Shown here one piece after another: positions 43,294 through 52,548 of a stretch of 64,000 nucleotides of DNA. Numbering within the stretch: the first letter of the stretch is position 1; every line of letters begins with the position of its first letter. The notes beneath the pieces are model-generated. The model did not search any database. It worked only from the letters and a program-made list of their open reading frames with translations, and had not been told where the DNA came from. This stretch comes from Vibrio sp. 10N.261.55.A7 (GTDB lineage: Bacteria > Pseudomonadota > Gammaproteobacteria > Enterobacterales > Vibrionaceae), in assembly GCF_002877365.1 (NCBI RefSeq), contig NZ_MCWZ01000334.1, forward strand, positions 1-64,000, written 5' to 3'. The position numbers were made by a program, and so were the translations under genes.

Positions 43294-43312
43294 AATGAGT
43301 GTTATTATCATT
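43294..43312. promoter_or_regulatory. Fur box upstream of the AraC-type regulator gene
   Basis: AATGAGTGTTATTATCATT matches the 19-base inverted-repeat Fur consensus in about 15 of 18 scored positions. It lies 76 bases before ATG 43388, between it and the divergent cyclase gene. Confidence 0.7.
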
Positions 43313-43387
43313 TAGATTTGTTGTCATCCATCTGTTACTGAGATGGTTGTTTGTTGATCCTTCGAACCTCACTCAAGGTCTTTCATT

Positions 43388-44284
43388 ATGAATCCATCTA
43401 GCGGCTATGCCCTTAATCGAATTGAATCTGTTATTGAGTATATTAACAATCACTTAGATGAGACATTGAGCGTTAGTGACCTTTCTTCGGTGAGCTGCTG
43501 GTCACGCTGGCAACTTCAGCGCGTTTTCCAAACCTATACAGGACAGAGCGTCGCGCAGTACGTACGTGAACAAAAGCTCTCGCGATCGGCAGAGCAGGTA
43601 TTGGAGCGAAACAATAAAATGGTGGATATTGCGTATCGCTTTGGTTTTGGCTCTGAGGTGGCGTTCAGCCGAGCGTTCCGTTCCTTTTTTGGTATTAGCC
43701 CCAAGCGTTACCAGCAACGTGGTACGCGAGATGGAATTAAAGCTTCCTGCATGAGACCCATTTCAGATTTCCCCAATTGTGACGCTTTGGCGGAAGGTTT
43801 TTTTCAGGTTCGAATTGAACATGCCTTCGCACAGCGTATTTATGGGGTGAAACAACCGGTTAGAGGGCTTCTCTCTAATGAACCCGATTTCGATATTTCT
43901 GTCCCTAACGCTTGGGAAGCGTTTAAGCATCAATGCCCCAATTCGCTGGATTACTCTAACCGTTGGGTCGGCGTGATTGAAGTGGGATCAGGGGATGAAG
44001 AAGGGGATCTGACCTACCTTGCCGGGACGGATAATCTCGCTCAAGTGAGCAGTGATCGCTGCGAGTTCGACAGCATCTTAGTGGATGAAAATGATTTTGC
44101 GGTGCTGCCATTTAGCGGCCAAGTGGCTCAATTTTCACAAGCAGTCGAGTGGCTTGTTTTACATTGGCTCCCTAACTCAGGTTATGTGGCCGTTGATGCG
44201 CCTGAACTCGAGGTGTATAGCGTACAGACAGATCTCCAGACAATGGACATAGAGTACTGGCTGCCAATCAAAAAGGTGTCGTAA
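43388..44284 (+). CDS. AraC-family regulator with GyrI-like effector domain
   Basis: 298 residues. Unlike classical AraC proteins the helix-turn-helix pair is N-terminal: RIESVIEYINNHLDETLSVSDLS, WSRWQLQRVFQTYTGQSVAQYVREQKL and IAYRFGFGSEVAFSRAFRSFFGISPKRYQQR at about 8-110. After a linker comes a GyrI-like effector domain. It probably activates the siderophore genes downstream upon ligand binding; Rob/SoxS-related. Its own promoter has a Fur box, so it is made when iron is low. Confidence 0.87.
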   Translation: MNPSSGYALNRIESVIEYINNHLDETLSVSDLSSVSCWSRWQLQRVFQTYTGQSVAQYVREQKLSRSAEQVLERNNKMVDIAYRFGFGSEVAFSRAFRSFFGISPKRYQQRGTRDGIKASCMRPISDFPNCDALAEGFFQVRIEHAFAQRIYGVKQPVRGLLSNEPDFDISVPNAWEAFKHQCPNSLDYSNRWVGVIEVGSGDEEGDLTYLAGTDNLAQVSSDRCEFDSILVDENDFAVLPFSGQVAQFSQAVEWLVLHWLPNSGYVAVDAPELEVYSVQTDLQTMDIEYWLPIKKVS

Positions 44285-44403
44285 ATTGCGTGTCCTGACA
44301 CGAATATTATGAGCCTGCGCCCCTATCAATCATTAGTTAATTAACTATCGATAAGCATGATGCACCAAATTGTTATGTTTTTTCTTCGCCAATTCATAAA
44401 ATT

Positions 44404-44422
44404 GCAAACGATAATAATTCGC
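44404..44422. promoter_or_regulatory. Fur box upstream of the siderophore receptor gene
   Basis: GCAAACGATAATAATTCGC matches the Fur consensus in about 13 of 19 positions, with a well-conserved GATAAT core. It ends 64 bases before the receptor ATG. Confidence 0.55.
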
Positions 44423-44486
44423 AATTAGATTAAGGCAAGAATGCCTCCCTTTGATTGCACAAACTAATAAGAAAAAGCAGGGAATC

Positions 44487-46655
44487 ATGAATACTCAATC
44501 GTTTTCAATATCACCTTTAAGCGCTGCAATTGCCAGCGTGCTTGTGCTCTCCTTTGGAGTCAGTGCAAATACCGTAGATTCGGGCACAACAAATTCAAAC
44601 CAATCAGAGATTGAGACGATCTCTGTACTTGGACAGACATACCGTAATACCGCGACGAAGACATCGCTAGAGCCGGAGGAAACACCTCAAGCAATTACTG
44701 TCATTGACAGTGAAGAGCTTGAAATTAGAGGCGTTAAGTCACTGAACCAAGCACTTCGATACGCGCCAGGTGTGGTCACAGAAAACAAAGGTGGCTCGGT
44801 GACCATGTATGACACCTTCAGTGTCCGCGGATTTGCCGTTAAACAAAGCTACTATGACGGCCTTGCCCTTCAGTTTCTAAATGGCTGGAACTTACAGCCG
44901 CAGATTGATCCGATTGCGATTCAGCAGGTTGAGGTGTTTAAAGGCCCAACATCGGTACTATACGGTTCAATGCCACCGGGTGGAATGGTTAATATGATTG
45001 CCAAAACACCACAGAAAGAATCGAACACAGACGTTGGCCTTGCTACAGGTTCACGTAATTTGATGGAAGCTTCTATCGATACGACAGGCCAAATTGGCGA
45101 CAGTGATTTTTCATACCGCATCATTGGTTTGGCTCGAACGCGTGATGGTCAAGTGAATCACACGGAAGAAGAACGCTACGTTTTTGCTCCTTCGTTGAAC
45201 TGGGAAGTGTCGGATAAAACCCTTATCAACTTCAATCTGTACTACCAGAATGATCCTGCAATGGGCATGAACTCAGCGATGCCGGCCTCTGGTTCTATGA
45301 TTGATAATCCTAATGGCAGTACCACACCCAACACGTTTGTCGGTGATAAGAACTGGAGTAAATTTGAGCGCGAAGTGTTGATGCTAGGTTATAAAGTGGA
45401 TCATCAATTCAACAGTAATTGGGGCTTCTTGCAGAACTTCCGTTATACCGATGCGTCTTTGTATCAAGAGAATACCTATCACAGTGACTATTACGGCCAC
45501 TGGGACCCTTCAACAGGTAACTTAGACAGAAACATCTACAGTACTGACGAAGAATCAAAAGGCTACACCGTCGATAACCAACTCTCTGGTTTTGTCATGA
45601 CGGGCGATGTGGAACATAACCTATTGTTTGGCTTAGATTACCAGCAGCTAAAAGGTTCATCGATTTACGCTGAATACGGCAGCACAAGTCAGTTTGGCGT
45701 GTTTAACATCTTCAATCCTAACAACGATCTCATCAACCGAGATTCGCTGACAAAAGCGTTTGAAGTGAAAGATGACGTGACGCTAAGACAAACCGGATTA
45801 TACGTTCAAGATCAGATGCGATTCGATCGTTTAGTGGTGATTGCTGGTGGACGTTACGATAACTATAAAACCACAAGTGACTATGCGGGCAGTTATACCG
45901 AAGCCGATGACAGTGCGTTTTCATACCGTGTAGGCGCATTGTACGAGTTTGAAAATGGGTTAGCGCCGTTTGCTAATTACGCAACAAGCTTTGAACCGGT
46001 CACTGGTGTCAGTAGCTTCGGTGAAGCATACAAACCAGAGACGGGTCAGCAAATTGAAGTTGGCTTGAAATACCAGTCGTCTGACTACAGCAAAACGGCT
46101 TCTGCATCGCTGTTCCGTATCGAGAAGAACGATGTTCTGGTCACTGATCCAACGTCGGCTGATTTCCAAGATCAATTACAGGTTGGGCAAGTTCGCTCAC
46201 AAGGCCTAGAAGTGGAAGCCGGATTGCAAATCACTTCAGGGCTCGATGTTGCTGCGAATTACACGTACACAGACATGGAAATCACCAAAGACAGCGCAAA
46301 TGGACTTCAAGGCACAACACCTATTTACGTCCCTGAGCACGCTGCGAATCTTTGGTCTAACTACCACTGGTACGAAGGCGCGCTGTCTGGTACTCGTTTA
46401 AGCGGTGGCGTTCGTTACACGGGTGAAATGCAAATGGATGCGACCAACAAGCAAGGTAAAGTGCCATCGTACACACTGGTCGATCTATCCATTGGCTACG
46501 ACCTTGGTTCGGCTAAAGAATCGCTTTCGGGCGCGACCGTTAACTTATTAGCGACCAACCTGTTTAATGAAGAGTACTTCAGCTGTTTCGACCAAACTAA
46601 CTGTTGGTATGGTGAAGAGCGTACAGTCGAACTTAATGTTAACTACAACTTCTAG
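44487..46655 (+). CDS. TonB-dependent siderophore receptor
   Basis: 722 residues from ATG 44487 with GCAGGGA nearby; an ATG at 44451 in frame gives 12 extra residues. Signal peptide ends near VSANTVD. The TonB box is ETISVLG soon after, then the plug domain (EETPQAITVIDSEELEIRGVKSLNQALRYAPGV, FSVRGF, QQVEVFKGPTSVLYGSMPPGGMVN), and a 22-strand barrel ending VNYNF. Related to ferric hydroxamate receptors such as FhuA/FoxA. It imports a ferric siderophore through the outer membrane using TonB. A terminator follows; reductase and fhuCDB genes follow. Confidence 0.94.
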   Translation: MNTQSFSISPLSAAIASVLVLSFGVSANTVDSGTTNSNQSEIETISVLGQTYRNTATKTSLEPEETPQAITVIDSEELEIRGVKSLNQALRYAPGVVTENKGGSVTMYDTFSVRGFAVKQSYYDGLALQFLNGWNLQPQIDPIAIQQVEVFKGPTSVLYGSMPPGGMVNMIAKTPQKESNTDVGLATGSRNLMEASIDTTGQIGDSDFSYRIIGLARTRDGQVNHTEEERYVFAPSLNWEVSDKTLINFNLYYQNDPAMGMNSAMPASGSMIDNPNGSTTPNTFVGDKNWSKFEREVLMLGYKVDHQFNSNWGFLQNFRYTDASLYQENTYHSDYYGHWDPSTGNLDRNIYSTDEESKGYTVDNQLSGFVMTGDVEHNLLFGLDYQQLKGSSIYAEYGSTSQFGVFNIFNPNNDLINRDSLTKAFEVKDDVTLRQTGLYVQDQMRFDRLVVIAGGRYDNYKTTSDYAGSYTEADDSAFSYRVGALYEFENGLAPFANYATSFEPVTGVSSFGEAYKPETGQQIEVGLKYQSSDYSKTASASLFRIEKNDVLVTDPTSADFQDQLQVGQVRSQGLEVEAGLQITSGLDVAANYTYTDMEITKDSANGLQGTTPIYVPEHAANLWSNYHWYEGALSGTRLSGGVRYTGEMQMDATNKQGKVPSYTLVDLSIGYDLGSAKESLSGATVNLLATNLFNEEYFSCFDQTNCWYGEERTVELNVNYNF

Positions 46656-46677
46656 CGTTCACGTTCGGTGTTAAGTC

Positions 46678-46716
46678 AAAGCAGCCTGCAAAGAAAGTAG
46701 GCTGCTTTCGTTTTTT
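46678..46716 (+). terminator. Terminator after siderophore receptor gene
   Basis: AAAGCAGCCT pairs with AGGCTGCTTT, loop GCAAAGAAAGT, followed by CGTTTTTTC. It separates the receptor from the reductase-fhu genes, though reading through is possible. Confidence 0.8.
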
Positions 46717-46806
46717 CAGATGCGTATTGGGTTTTGAGAGATGCAGACCTTTAGGTGCGCAATTTGAAAAGCCAGTATAGATAAAGAGAGAAAGGACCCA
46801 GACGGC

Positions 46807-47529
46807 TTGAATGACATTCAACAATTGATGGACGCTGCGAGGCAAGTAACGCCTTATTTGAACGGTAAAGTAGCGCCTGCTGAGACGGGCATGTTGCTTG
46901 TGAATGACGACAACAGTGCGTTGCTTACCAAGATGTATCAAGAGATATCACGTCTTCACCCGGAAGCTAAGCACGCTTATTTCTTAACACGCACTTTTAG
47001 TTTGCTCAGCTGGCAGCCTATCTATTTGGCGTTCATTGGTGTCTATGGCTTTAACATGATCCCCGATTTTTCATCAATGAGTCAGAACTATCGCAATGGT
47101 CTGATATCCGGGTTTCATTTCGACTCGAGCGAATGCCGTCGAGGAGACAAAGCGGATCTTATTGCTGAAGTAGGGCAGACGCTAGGTGACATTGTCATGT
47201 ATTGGCAGCAAGAGCTGGATGTTCTTTATCGTTGTCGCCCTGGGTTCAGTCGTCAGCTAATGGCGGACTTCCTGTTGATGTCTTTAATGAAAGTCCATCA
47301 TCATTTTGATGCATTTGAACGGGATGATGTCATTGAAGACGCGAAACTTTGGTTAGAGGCATTCCAATTGCCAAAGCAAACGATAAAAGGATTTTCTGTC
47401 GAATCCCCATTAAGTTACACGCGAAAAAGCTGCTGTTTGGTCACCCAAACAAAACACGGTGAGCTGTGCGCCGATTGCCCAAAGCAGCGAGTTGCTGAAG
47501 ATAAACAACGAAAGAGATCCCATGTATAA
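46807..47529 (+). CDS. Siderophore-iron reductase (FhuF-like)
   Basis: 240 residues. The C-terminal motif is CCLVTQTKHGELCADC, exactly C-C-x10-C-x2-C, which binds a [2Fe-2S] cluster in FhuF-type reductases. The rest is mostly helical. It reduces the iron of the imported ferric siderophore in the cytoplasm so that it can be released. Only a TTG at 46807 is available as a start, with AAGGA 10 bases upstream. Its end overlaps the start of the ATPase gene by 8 bases, so the reductase is translated together with the transporter. Confidence 0.9.
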   Translation: MNDIQQLMDAARQVTPYLNGKVAPAETGMLLVNDDNSALLTKMYQEISRLHPEAKHAYFLTRTFSLLSWQPIYLAFIGVYGFNMIPDFSSMSQNYRNGLISGFHFDSSECRRGDKADLIAEVGQTLGDIVMYWQQELDVLYRCRPGFSRQLMADFLLMSLMKVHHHFDAFERDDVIEDAKLWLEAFQLPKQTIKGFSVESPLSYTRKSCCLVTQTKHGELCADCPKQRVAEDKQRKRSHV

Positions 47530-48289
47530 ATTACGTGATATTGAGGTGATTCGAGATGGGCGAAACATCCTATCTATTCCCGATTTAACCATTGAAAGCG
47601 ACCAATTTACCGTTGTGCTCGGCCATAACGGCTCAGGGAAATCGACGCTTGTGAATTTGCTATCGAATCAATTTTCTCCAGAAAAGGGATCGGTATGGTT
47701 GAACGACAAGTTGGTCAATGACTATAAGCCGAAACAGCTGGCCAAGAGTGTGGCTTACCTACCGCAAAAGTTACCTGAAGTCGCGGGGTTAAGTGTCTCA
47801 GAATTAGTCAGGCTGGGTCGTTACCCTTGGCGAGGTGTTTTTGGGCGATGGAATGATCAAGATACAGAGCTGATTTCTCAAGCCATGGAAATGACTGGCG
47901 TTACCCAGTATGCCGATACGATTGCAGAGCAGTTGTCGGGCGGTGAAAGGCAGCGGGCGTGGGTGTCGATGCTGCTTGCCCAGCAATCTGACATTTTGAT
48001 CCTAGATGAACCAACCTCAGCGTTAGACATTCAACATCAATATCAACTCATGCAGCTTTTAAAAGACCTCAACGAGCAAACGGGGAAAGGCATCATTGTC
48101 ATTATCCATGATTTGAACCTTGCGCTTAAGTACGCGAGTCGTGTTGTGGCATTGAAAATGGGCTCGGTGTTTTTCCAAGGGGAAACCAAGCTTCTACACA
48201 ATGAAGCAATGTTGTCCGAGTTGTATTCGACGTCAGTTAAGTTGATAGCGCACCCAACGCAAAACCATAAGGTGGCGGTCGTATGTTAA
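47522..48289 (+). CDS. fhuC: ABC transporter ATPase for ferric siderophore
   Basis: 255 residues from ATG 47522 (an earlier in-frame ATG at 47459 lies inside the reductase gene). Walker A GHNGSGKST near residue 35, Q-loop LPQKLPE, signature LSGGERQR, Walker B ILILDEPTSALD and switch HDLNLALKY are all intact. It drives import from the periplasm. Overlaps the upstream reductase and the downstream FhuD start. Confidence 0.94.
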   Translation: MYKLRDIEVIRDGRNILSIPDLTIESDQFTVVLGHNGSGKSTLVNLLSNQFSPEKGSVWLNDKLVNDYKPKQLAKSVAYLPQKLPEVAGLSVSELVRLGRYPWRGVFGRWNDQDTELISQAMEMTGVTQYADTIAEQLSGGERQRAWVSMLLAQQSDILILDEPTSALDIQHQYQLMQLLKDLNEQTGKGIIVIIHDLNLALKYASRVVALKMGSVFFQGETKLLHNEAMLSELYSTSVKLIAHPTQNHKVAVVC

Positions 48290-49278
48290 AGACAAACAGG
48301 TTAAGAAAATTGACCCCATCAGCAAAGTTCAACACCTCGGTTTTTCATTGGGTGGGGAAATTGATTGCACTGAATATAGCAATAACTACGGCACTGTTCT
48401 CATGTGTTGTCAGTGCTCAACACACCGCGGAAGATAGTGTTGGCGTGCATACCCTAGAAGCAGTGCCACAACGAGTGGCGGCATTAAACTGGGATATTGC
48501 TGAACAGGTCATCGAACTTGGCATTACGCCTATCGCGATGCCAGATATCGCGGGTTACCAAGAGTGGGTTGTGCAACCTGCGGTTGATCCTAGTGTTGAA
48601 GACATTGGTACACGAGTCGAGCCCAATTTTGAACGCTTGGCGGAGTTGAATCCCGATGTCATCGTTATTGCTTCACCTCAGTTGGATTTGAAGGAACGCC
48701 TAGAGCAGATCGCTCCGGTGCTCTATTACCATACCTACAGTGACAAACACGATAATGCACAGGCCAGCATTGACAACTATCGTTTGTTGGCCGCGTCGCT
48801 AGGAATAAGTGACTTTGCAGACGCGAAACTCACGTCAATGGAGTCACGGTTTACTGAAATGTCGTTGCAGCTCGATAGCGCCTACCCAGATGGAAAGCCT
48901 AAAGTGAGCGCTTTTCGCTTTGCGAGTACAACCGCCGTTTACCTCTATGGTGATAACTCAATGACGCAGTATGTGCTGCAACGGTTAGGGTTTGAACCCG
49001 CCATTGAAAAACCGGCGACTCAATGGGGAGTAACGCAACTACGCATAAACGAACTTAAGAATGTGGGTGATGGTGTCGCGCTGTATTTCAAGCCGTTTGA
49101 CCAGGAATCGCAACTTAACCGCTCTGTACTTTGGAAGGCGATGCCATTTGTTCGAGGTGGGCGGATTAACAGCGTAGAGCCGGTTTGGAATTACGGTGGA
49201 GCCATGTCGTTGCTTTATACCGCTGAAGCGATAACCGAAAGCCTGTTAGCCATCGCGCCTGTCGAAGCAAAAGAATAA
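48283..49278 (+). CDS. fhuD: Periplasmic ferric-siderophore binding protein
   Basis: 331 residues. An N-terminal membrane-like signal (ITTALFSCVVSAQHTAED) is preceded by a long basic stretch, so the start may be later than ATG 48283. It has the FhuD/class III fold: PQRVAALNWDIAEQVIELGI, RVEPNFERLAELNPDVIVIAS with the ERLAxLxPDLI motif, and the SAxRF strand. It carries the siderophore from the receptor to FhuB. It overlaps fhuC by 7 bases and leads into fhuB. Confidence 0.9.
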   Translation: MLKTNRLRKLTPSAKFNTSVFHWVGKLIALNIAITTALFSCVVSAQHTAEDSVGVHTLEAVPQRVAALNWDIAEQVIELGITPIAMPDIAGYQEWVVQPAVDPSVEDIGTRVEPNFERLAELNPDVIVIASPQLDLKERLEQIAPVLYYHTYSDKHDNAQASIDNYRLLAASLGISDFADAKLTSMESRFTEMSLQLDSAYPDGKPKVSAFRFASTTAVYLYGDNSMTQYVLQRLGFEPAIEKPATQWGVTQLRINELKNVGDGVALYFKPFDQESQLNRSVLWKAMPFVRGGRINSVEPVWNYGGAMSLLYTAEAITESLLAIAPVEAKE

Positions 49279-49292
49279 GGTAGAGTAAACTC

Positions 49293-51302
49293 GTGTTGAA
49301 AACTTATTCATTGTCTCTGTTTCTATTGGTTAGCATTGTTGCATTGAGTCTTGGTCATCTCGGGTGGGCGACCGAGTTATCGATATTTGAGCAGCTAAAT
49401 CTGTTGGGTTCGTTGTCGTTGAACTTTGATGATTACGACGATTTTGAATCCATCGTGTTCACCCAATCTGCGTTGCCTCGATTTGTCATGGCATTGATGG
49501 TTGGTGGCGCTCTAGGGCTTGTTGGGAGCGTATTGCAACAGCTCACTCAGAACCATTTAGTGAGCCCATTAACGCTAGGTACGTCGGCCGGAGCATGGTT
49601 AGCTATGGTGATAGGGAGCGTTTGGTTCCCATTAGCTATGGCAGAATATTCGTTGTTCGTGGCCTTATTGGGTTCGATGTTAACGTTTGGTCTTGTCATT
49701 GCGATTGTTGGTTTGAAGAACCTATCAGGGTTGCCGATCATTTTGGCGGGCATGGCAACCAACATTCTGATGGGTTCTATCGCAACGGCCATCATTCTTC
49801 TTCATGACCAGTATGCAAGGAACCTGTTTGTATGGGGGGCCGGTGATCTTGGTCAAAATGGTTGGGAAAATGTGCTTTGGTTAGCGCCTAAACTCATTCC
49901 TGCGTTTTTCCTGATTGTGTTTGCACCAAGAATTCTGGCGCTGCTGCGTATTGGTCAGAGTGCGGCTAAGGCTCGCGGCTTAAGCATAGTGCCCGTTTTT
50001 GTTCTTATTTTGGCCGTTAGTCTATGGCTGGTTTCCGCTTCGATCAGTGTCGTTGGTGTGATTAGCTTTATTGGTTTGTTAGCGCCCAATATCGCGCGTG
50101 CGGTGGGTGCTAGAACCCCTCAAAGTGAACTGGTAATGAGTACCTTGCTTGGCGCGGCTTTGCTTATCGCGACAGACTGGTTTGCCATGTTCATTGGCAA
50201 TTTCACCCTTGATATGGTTCCAAGTGGTACGACAGCGGCACTCATCGGTGCGCCAGCGTTAATATTCTTCACTCGGCGCAAACTCAAAGCCCAAGATCAA
50301 GTGTCCATCTCGCTACCCAAGACCAACACTGTTTTCACATCGCGCCAGTATTTAAAGCTCATCGGTCTATTGCTAATGAGCTTACTGGTGGCGTTTGTCG
50401 TGACAAGAAGCAGTGCAGATGGCGTTGTAGCATGGGTCATTCGTTTTCCCGATGCGTTTGCAATGGGCCTACTTTGGCCACGTGTATTAACGGCAATCTG
50501 TGTGGGTGCTGGGCTAGCTGCAGCAGGGGTTCTATTGCAGCGACTCATTTATAACCCGCTAGCAAGCCCTGATATTCTAGGGTTATCGGCCGGGGCAACG
50601 TTGGTTTTGGTAGCGGCCAGTATTTTTGTGGGCGTGAATATTTTTGAATCAGCGCCACAGCTCGCATTCTTTGGCAGTATGTCGGTGCTGGTGTTGCTAT
50701 TGGTATTGGGAAGAAAAAATCACTACGCACCATCAATGCTGATCTTAACGGGGATCTCGTTGACTGCTTTAATTGATGCTTTGGTTCAATTTACGTTAGC
50801 GAAAGGCAATGAAAATAGCTTTACCATTCTTGCTTGGCTAGCAGGCTCGACTTATAGAGTTACCCCTAGTATGGCAGTCAGTTTGCTCATTGCTATGCTG
50901 ATGATGTGTGGTTTGGCGTTGGCGACACATCGCTGGCTAACGATGTTGTCTGCAGGCCGAATGTTTGCAAAGGCAAGAGGTGTGAATGTGCCAATGGCGT
51001 TTATTATTTTGTTTGTATTGGTCGCTCTAATTTGCGCAGCCACTACAGCGGCTATGGGCCCGGTAGGATTCCTCGGCTTATTAGCGCCCCACATGGCGAT
51101 CATGCTTGGCGCAAAGCGGGCGAAAGAACAACTCATAGTGGCTATGCTACTTGGGGCGACATTGCTTCTCGTCGCCAATTGGTTGGGGCAAACCATTCGC
51201 TACCCATCTGAAATAGCGGCGGGTACCATCGTATCGGTTATTGGTGGGAGTTATTTCCTATTGCTGCTGTTGAAAGGTCGTAAGACTGAATCTGTTGTCT
51301 AA
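49293..51302 (+). CDS. fhuB: Fused siderophore ABC permease
   Basis: 669 residues made of two FecCD-type halves, each about 330 residues with around ten helices, joined near residue 335. This fused form is the FhuB type. Coupling elements such as GVVSFIGLLAPNIARAVGAR in the first half and GFLGLLAPHMAIMLGAKR in the second are clear. Start is GTG 49293 or TTG 49296, with AAGGTAGAG upstream. It passes the ferric siderophore through the inner membrane, powered by FhuC. Confidence 0.95.
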   Translation: MLKTYSLSLFLLVSIVALSLGHLGWATELSIFEQLNLLGSLSLNFDDYDDFESIVFTQSALPRFVMALMVGGALGLVGSVLQQLTQNHLVSPLTLGTSAGAWLAMVIGSVWFPLAMAEYSLFVALLGSMLTFGLVIAIVGLKNLSGLPIILAGMATNILMGSIATAIILLHDQYARNLFVWGAGDLGQNGWENVLWLAPKLIPAFFLIVFAPRILALLRIGQSAAKARGLSIVPVFVLILAVSLWLVSASISVVGVISFIGLLAPNIARAVGARTPQSELVMSTLLGAALLIATDWFAMFIGNFTLDMVPSGTTAALIGAPALIFFTRRKLKAQDQVSISLPKTNTVFTSRQYLKLIGLLLMSLLVAFVVTRSSADGVVAWVIRFPDAFAMGLLWPRVLTAICVGAGLAAAGVLLQRLIYNPLASPDILGLSAGATLVLVAASIFVGVNIFESAPQLAFFGSMSVLVLLLVLGRKNHYAPSMLILTGISLTALIDALVQFTLAKGNENSFTILAWLAGSTYRVTPSMAVSLLIAMLMMCGLALATHRWLTMLSAGRMFAKARGVNVPMAFIILFVLVALICAATTAAMGPVGFLGLLAPHMAIMLGAKRAKEQLIVAMLLGATLLLVANWLGQTIRYPSEIAAGTIVSVIGGSYFLLLLLKGRKTESVV

Positions 51303-51756
51303 TTTCCGCCTTGAGAAAAGTGAGTGTCAACGTTGTTTGGTTGCCATGTAAAAAGGCCATCAGCTTCAGTGATTCATTCACTTTTGAGTTCTCGTTTGAG
51401 CACGTTAGATTTCCAGTAACGTGATTGTCTATAATGCGTTGGCAGTTGTTACAATTGAGACATTAGTTAAGCTAACGTTAATCAATGATTACAGTATGTT
51501 AGCGCCAAAGGTGGAGAAGAGGGTCAACAAGAATTGTTAGGGTGAAAATGGTATTTATTCGTTTTCAATACATTAACTTAATGGTATTGTTTCTCATTAG
51601 CATTAAGCGAAATGCAGTGAACAAATTTGAATGAAAGCGGTAGCTTAAGTCTTAGTTACCCGCCTTTTATTGCTAGTATTGATGTGCCATTACTCAGTTT
51701 GTTGTGTGAACAACAACTACTCGATAAACGTGATATTTTTAAAGTGAAATTCAGGT
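51303..51756. other. Intergenic region upstream of the TonB system
   Basis: 454 bases without a gene. A Fur box is at 51580-51598. There is no strong terminator after fhuB, so read-through to the TonB genes is possible. No other structures were confidently recognised. Confidence 0.6.
51580..51598. promoter_or_regulatory. Fur box upstream of the TonB system genes
   Basis: AATGGTATTGTTTCTCATT matches the Fur consensus in about 14 of 18 scored positions; 158 bases before the first gene of the energizing operon. Confidence 0.6.
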
Positions 51757-52548
51757 ATGAAATTAATTAGAGCGTGCAGCCTAGCTGTGTTAACCACAGT
51801 GTCTTGCTCGAGTCTAGCGTCCACGCTTTCCGACGCAACCGCGGTACAAAATGACACACACAAGAGTGCCGCTCGAAGCCAACAGTTGATTGATAATAGC
51901 TTCGATTCTTCTCAACAATTAAGAACGGATATAGAGCAACTGGAACAAGAGTTGAAAAACTTACAAGTATACCGTCAACACCTTGAGTCTATGGTCGCAA
52001 ATCAACAGCTTGAGGCGGTCAGTCTAGAAGAGCAAATTGACCAAATTCAAGACACGAGACAAGGCGTTGTTCCTTTAATGTATCGCATGCTTGAAGGACT
52101 GGAGCATATCGTTGATAACGATAGCCCTATTCGCCAACAGGCAAGGGTAGAGCGTATTAACGGATTGACGGATATGATGCGCCAATCTGATGTCAGTGAC
52201 GCTGAGAAGTACCGTCGAATCCTTGAAGCGTATCAAATAGAGATCGATTACGGCACCAAGCTTGGCGTCTACTCTGGCGAAATAGCACTCTCTAATGGGC
52301 AGGTTATTGATGCGGAAATGTTCTATCTTGGCCGTATTTCTTTGATTGCACGTAACCGCTCTGGTTCAGAATACTGGACTTGGGATCGCGTGAACAAGCA
52401 GTGGAACACGGTCAGCACTTCTCACAATAAACAACTTGATTCAGCATTTAAAATGGCGAATAACCAAACGGCTCCAAGCCTACTCACTATCCCTCTTTCC
52501 TTTGAACCGTCGTCGAATGTGCTGACTGACCGCAAGGAGGCTTTATAA
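51757..52548 (+). CDS. DUF3450-type coiled-coil periplasmic protein (TonB-system accessory)
   Basis: 263 residues, signal peptide at the N terminus (SLAVLTTVSCSSLAST; a Cys is present but the lipobox is poor). Residues about 50-110 are a heptad coiled coil (QLRTDIEQLEQELKNLQVYRQHLESM). DUF3450 proteins are encoded at the head of Vibrio-type TonB2 clusters; the role is not well known. Its stop and the next start share a base (TAATG), so the genes are translationally coupled. Confidence 0.88.
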   Translation: MKLIRACSLAVLTTVSCSSLASTLSDATAVQNDTHKSAARSQQLIDNSFDSSQQLRTDIEQLEQELKNLQVYRQHLESMVANQQLEAVSLEEQIDQIQDTRQGVVPLMYRMLEGLEHIVDNDSPIRQQARVERINGLTDMMRQSDVSDAEKYRRILEAYQIEIDYGTKLGVYSGEIALSNGQVIDAEMFYLGRISLIARNRSGSEYWTWDRVNKQWNTVSTSHNKQLDSAFKMANNQTAPSLLTIPLSFEPSSNVLTDRKEAL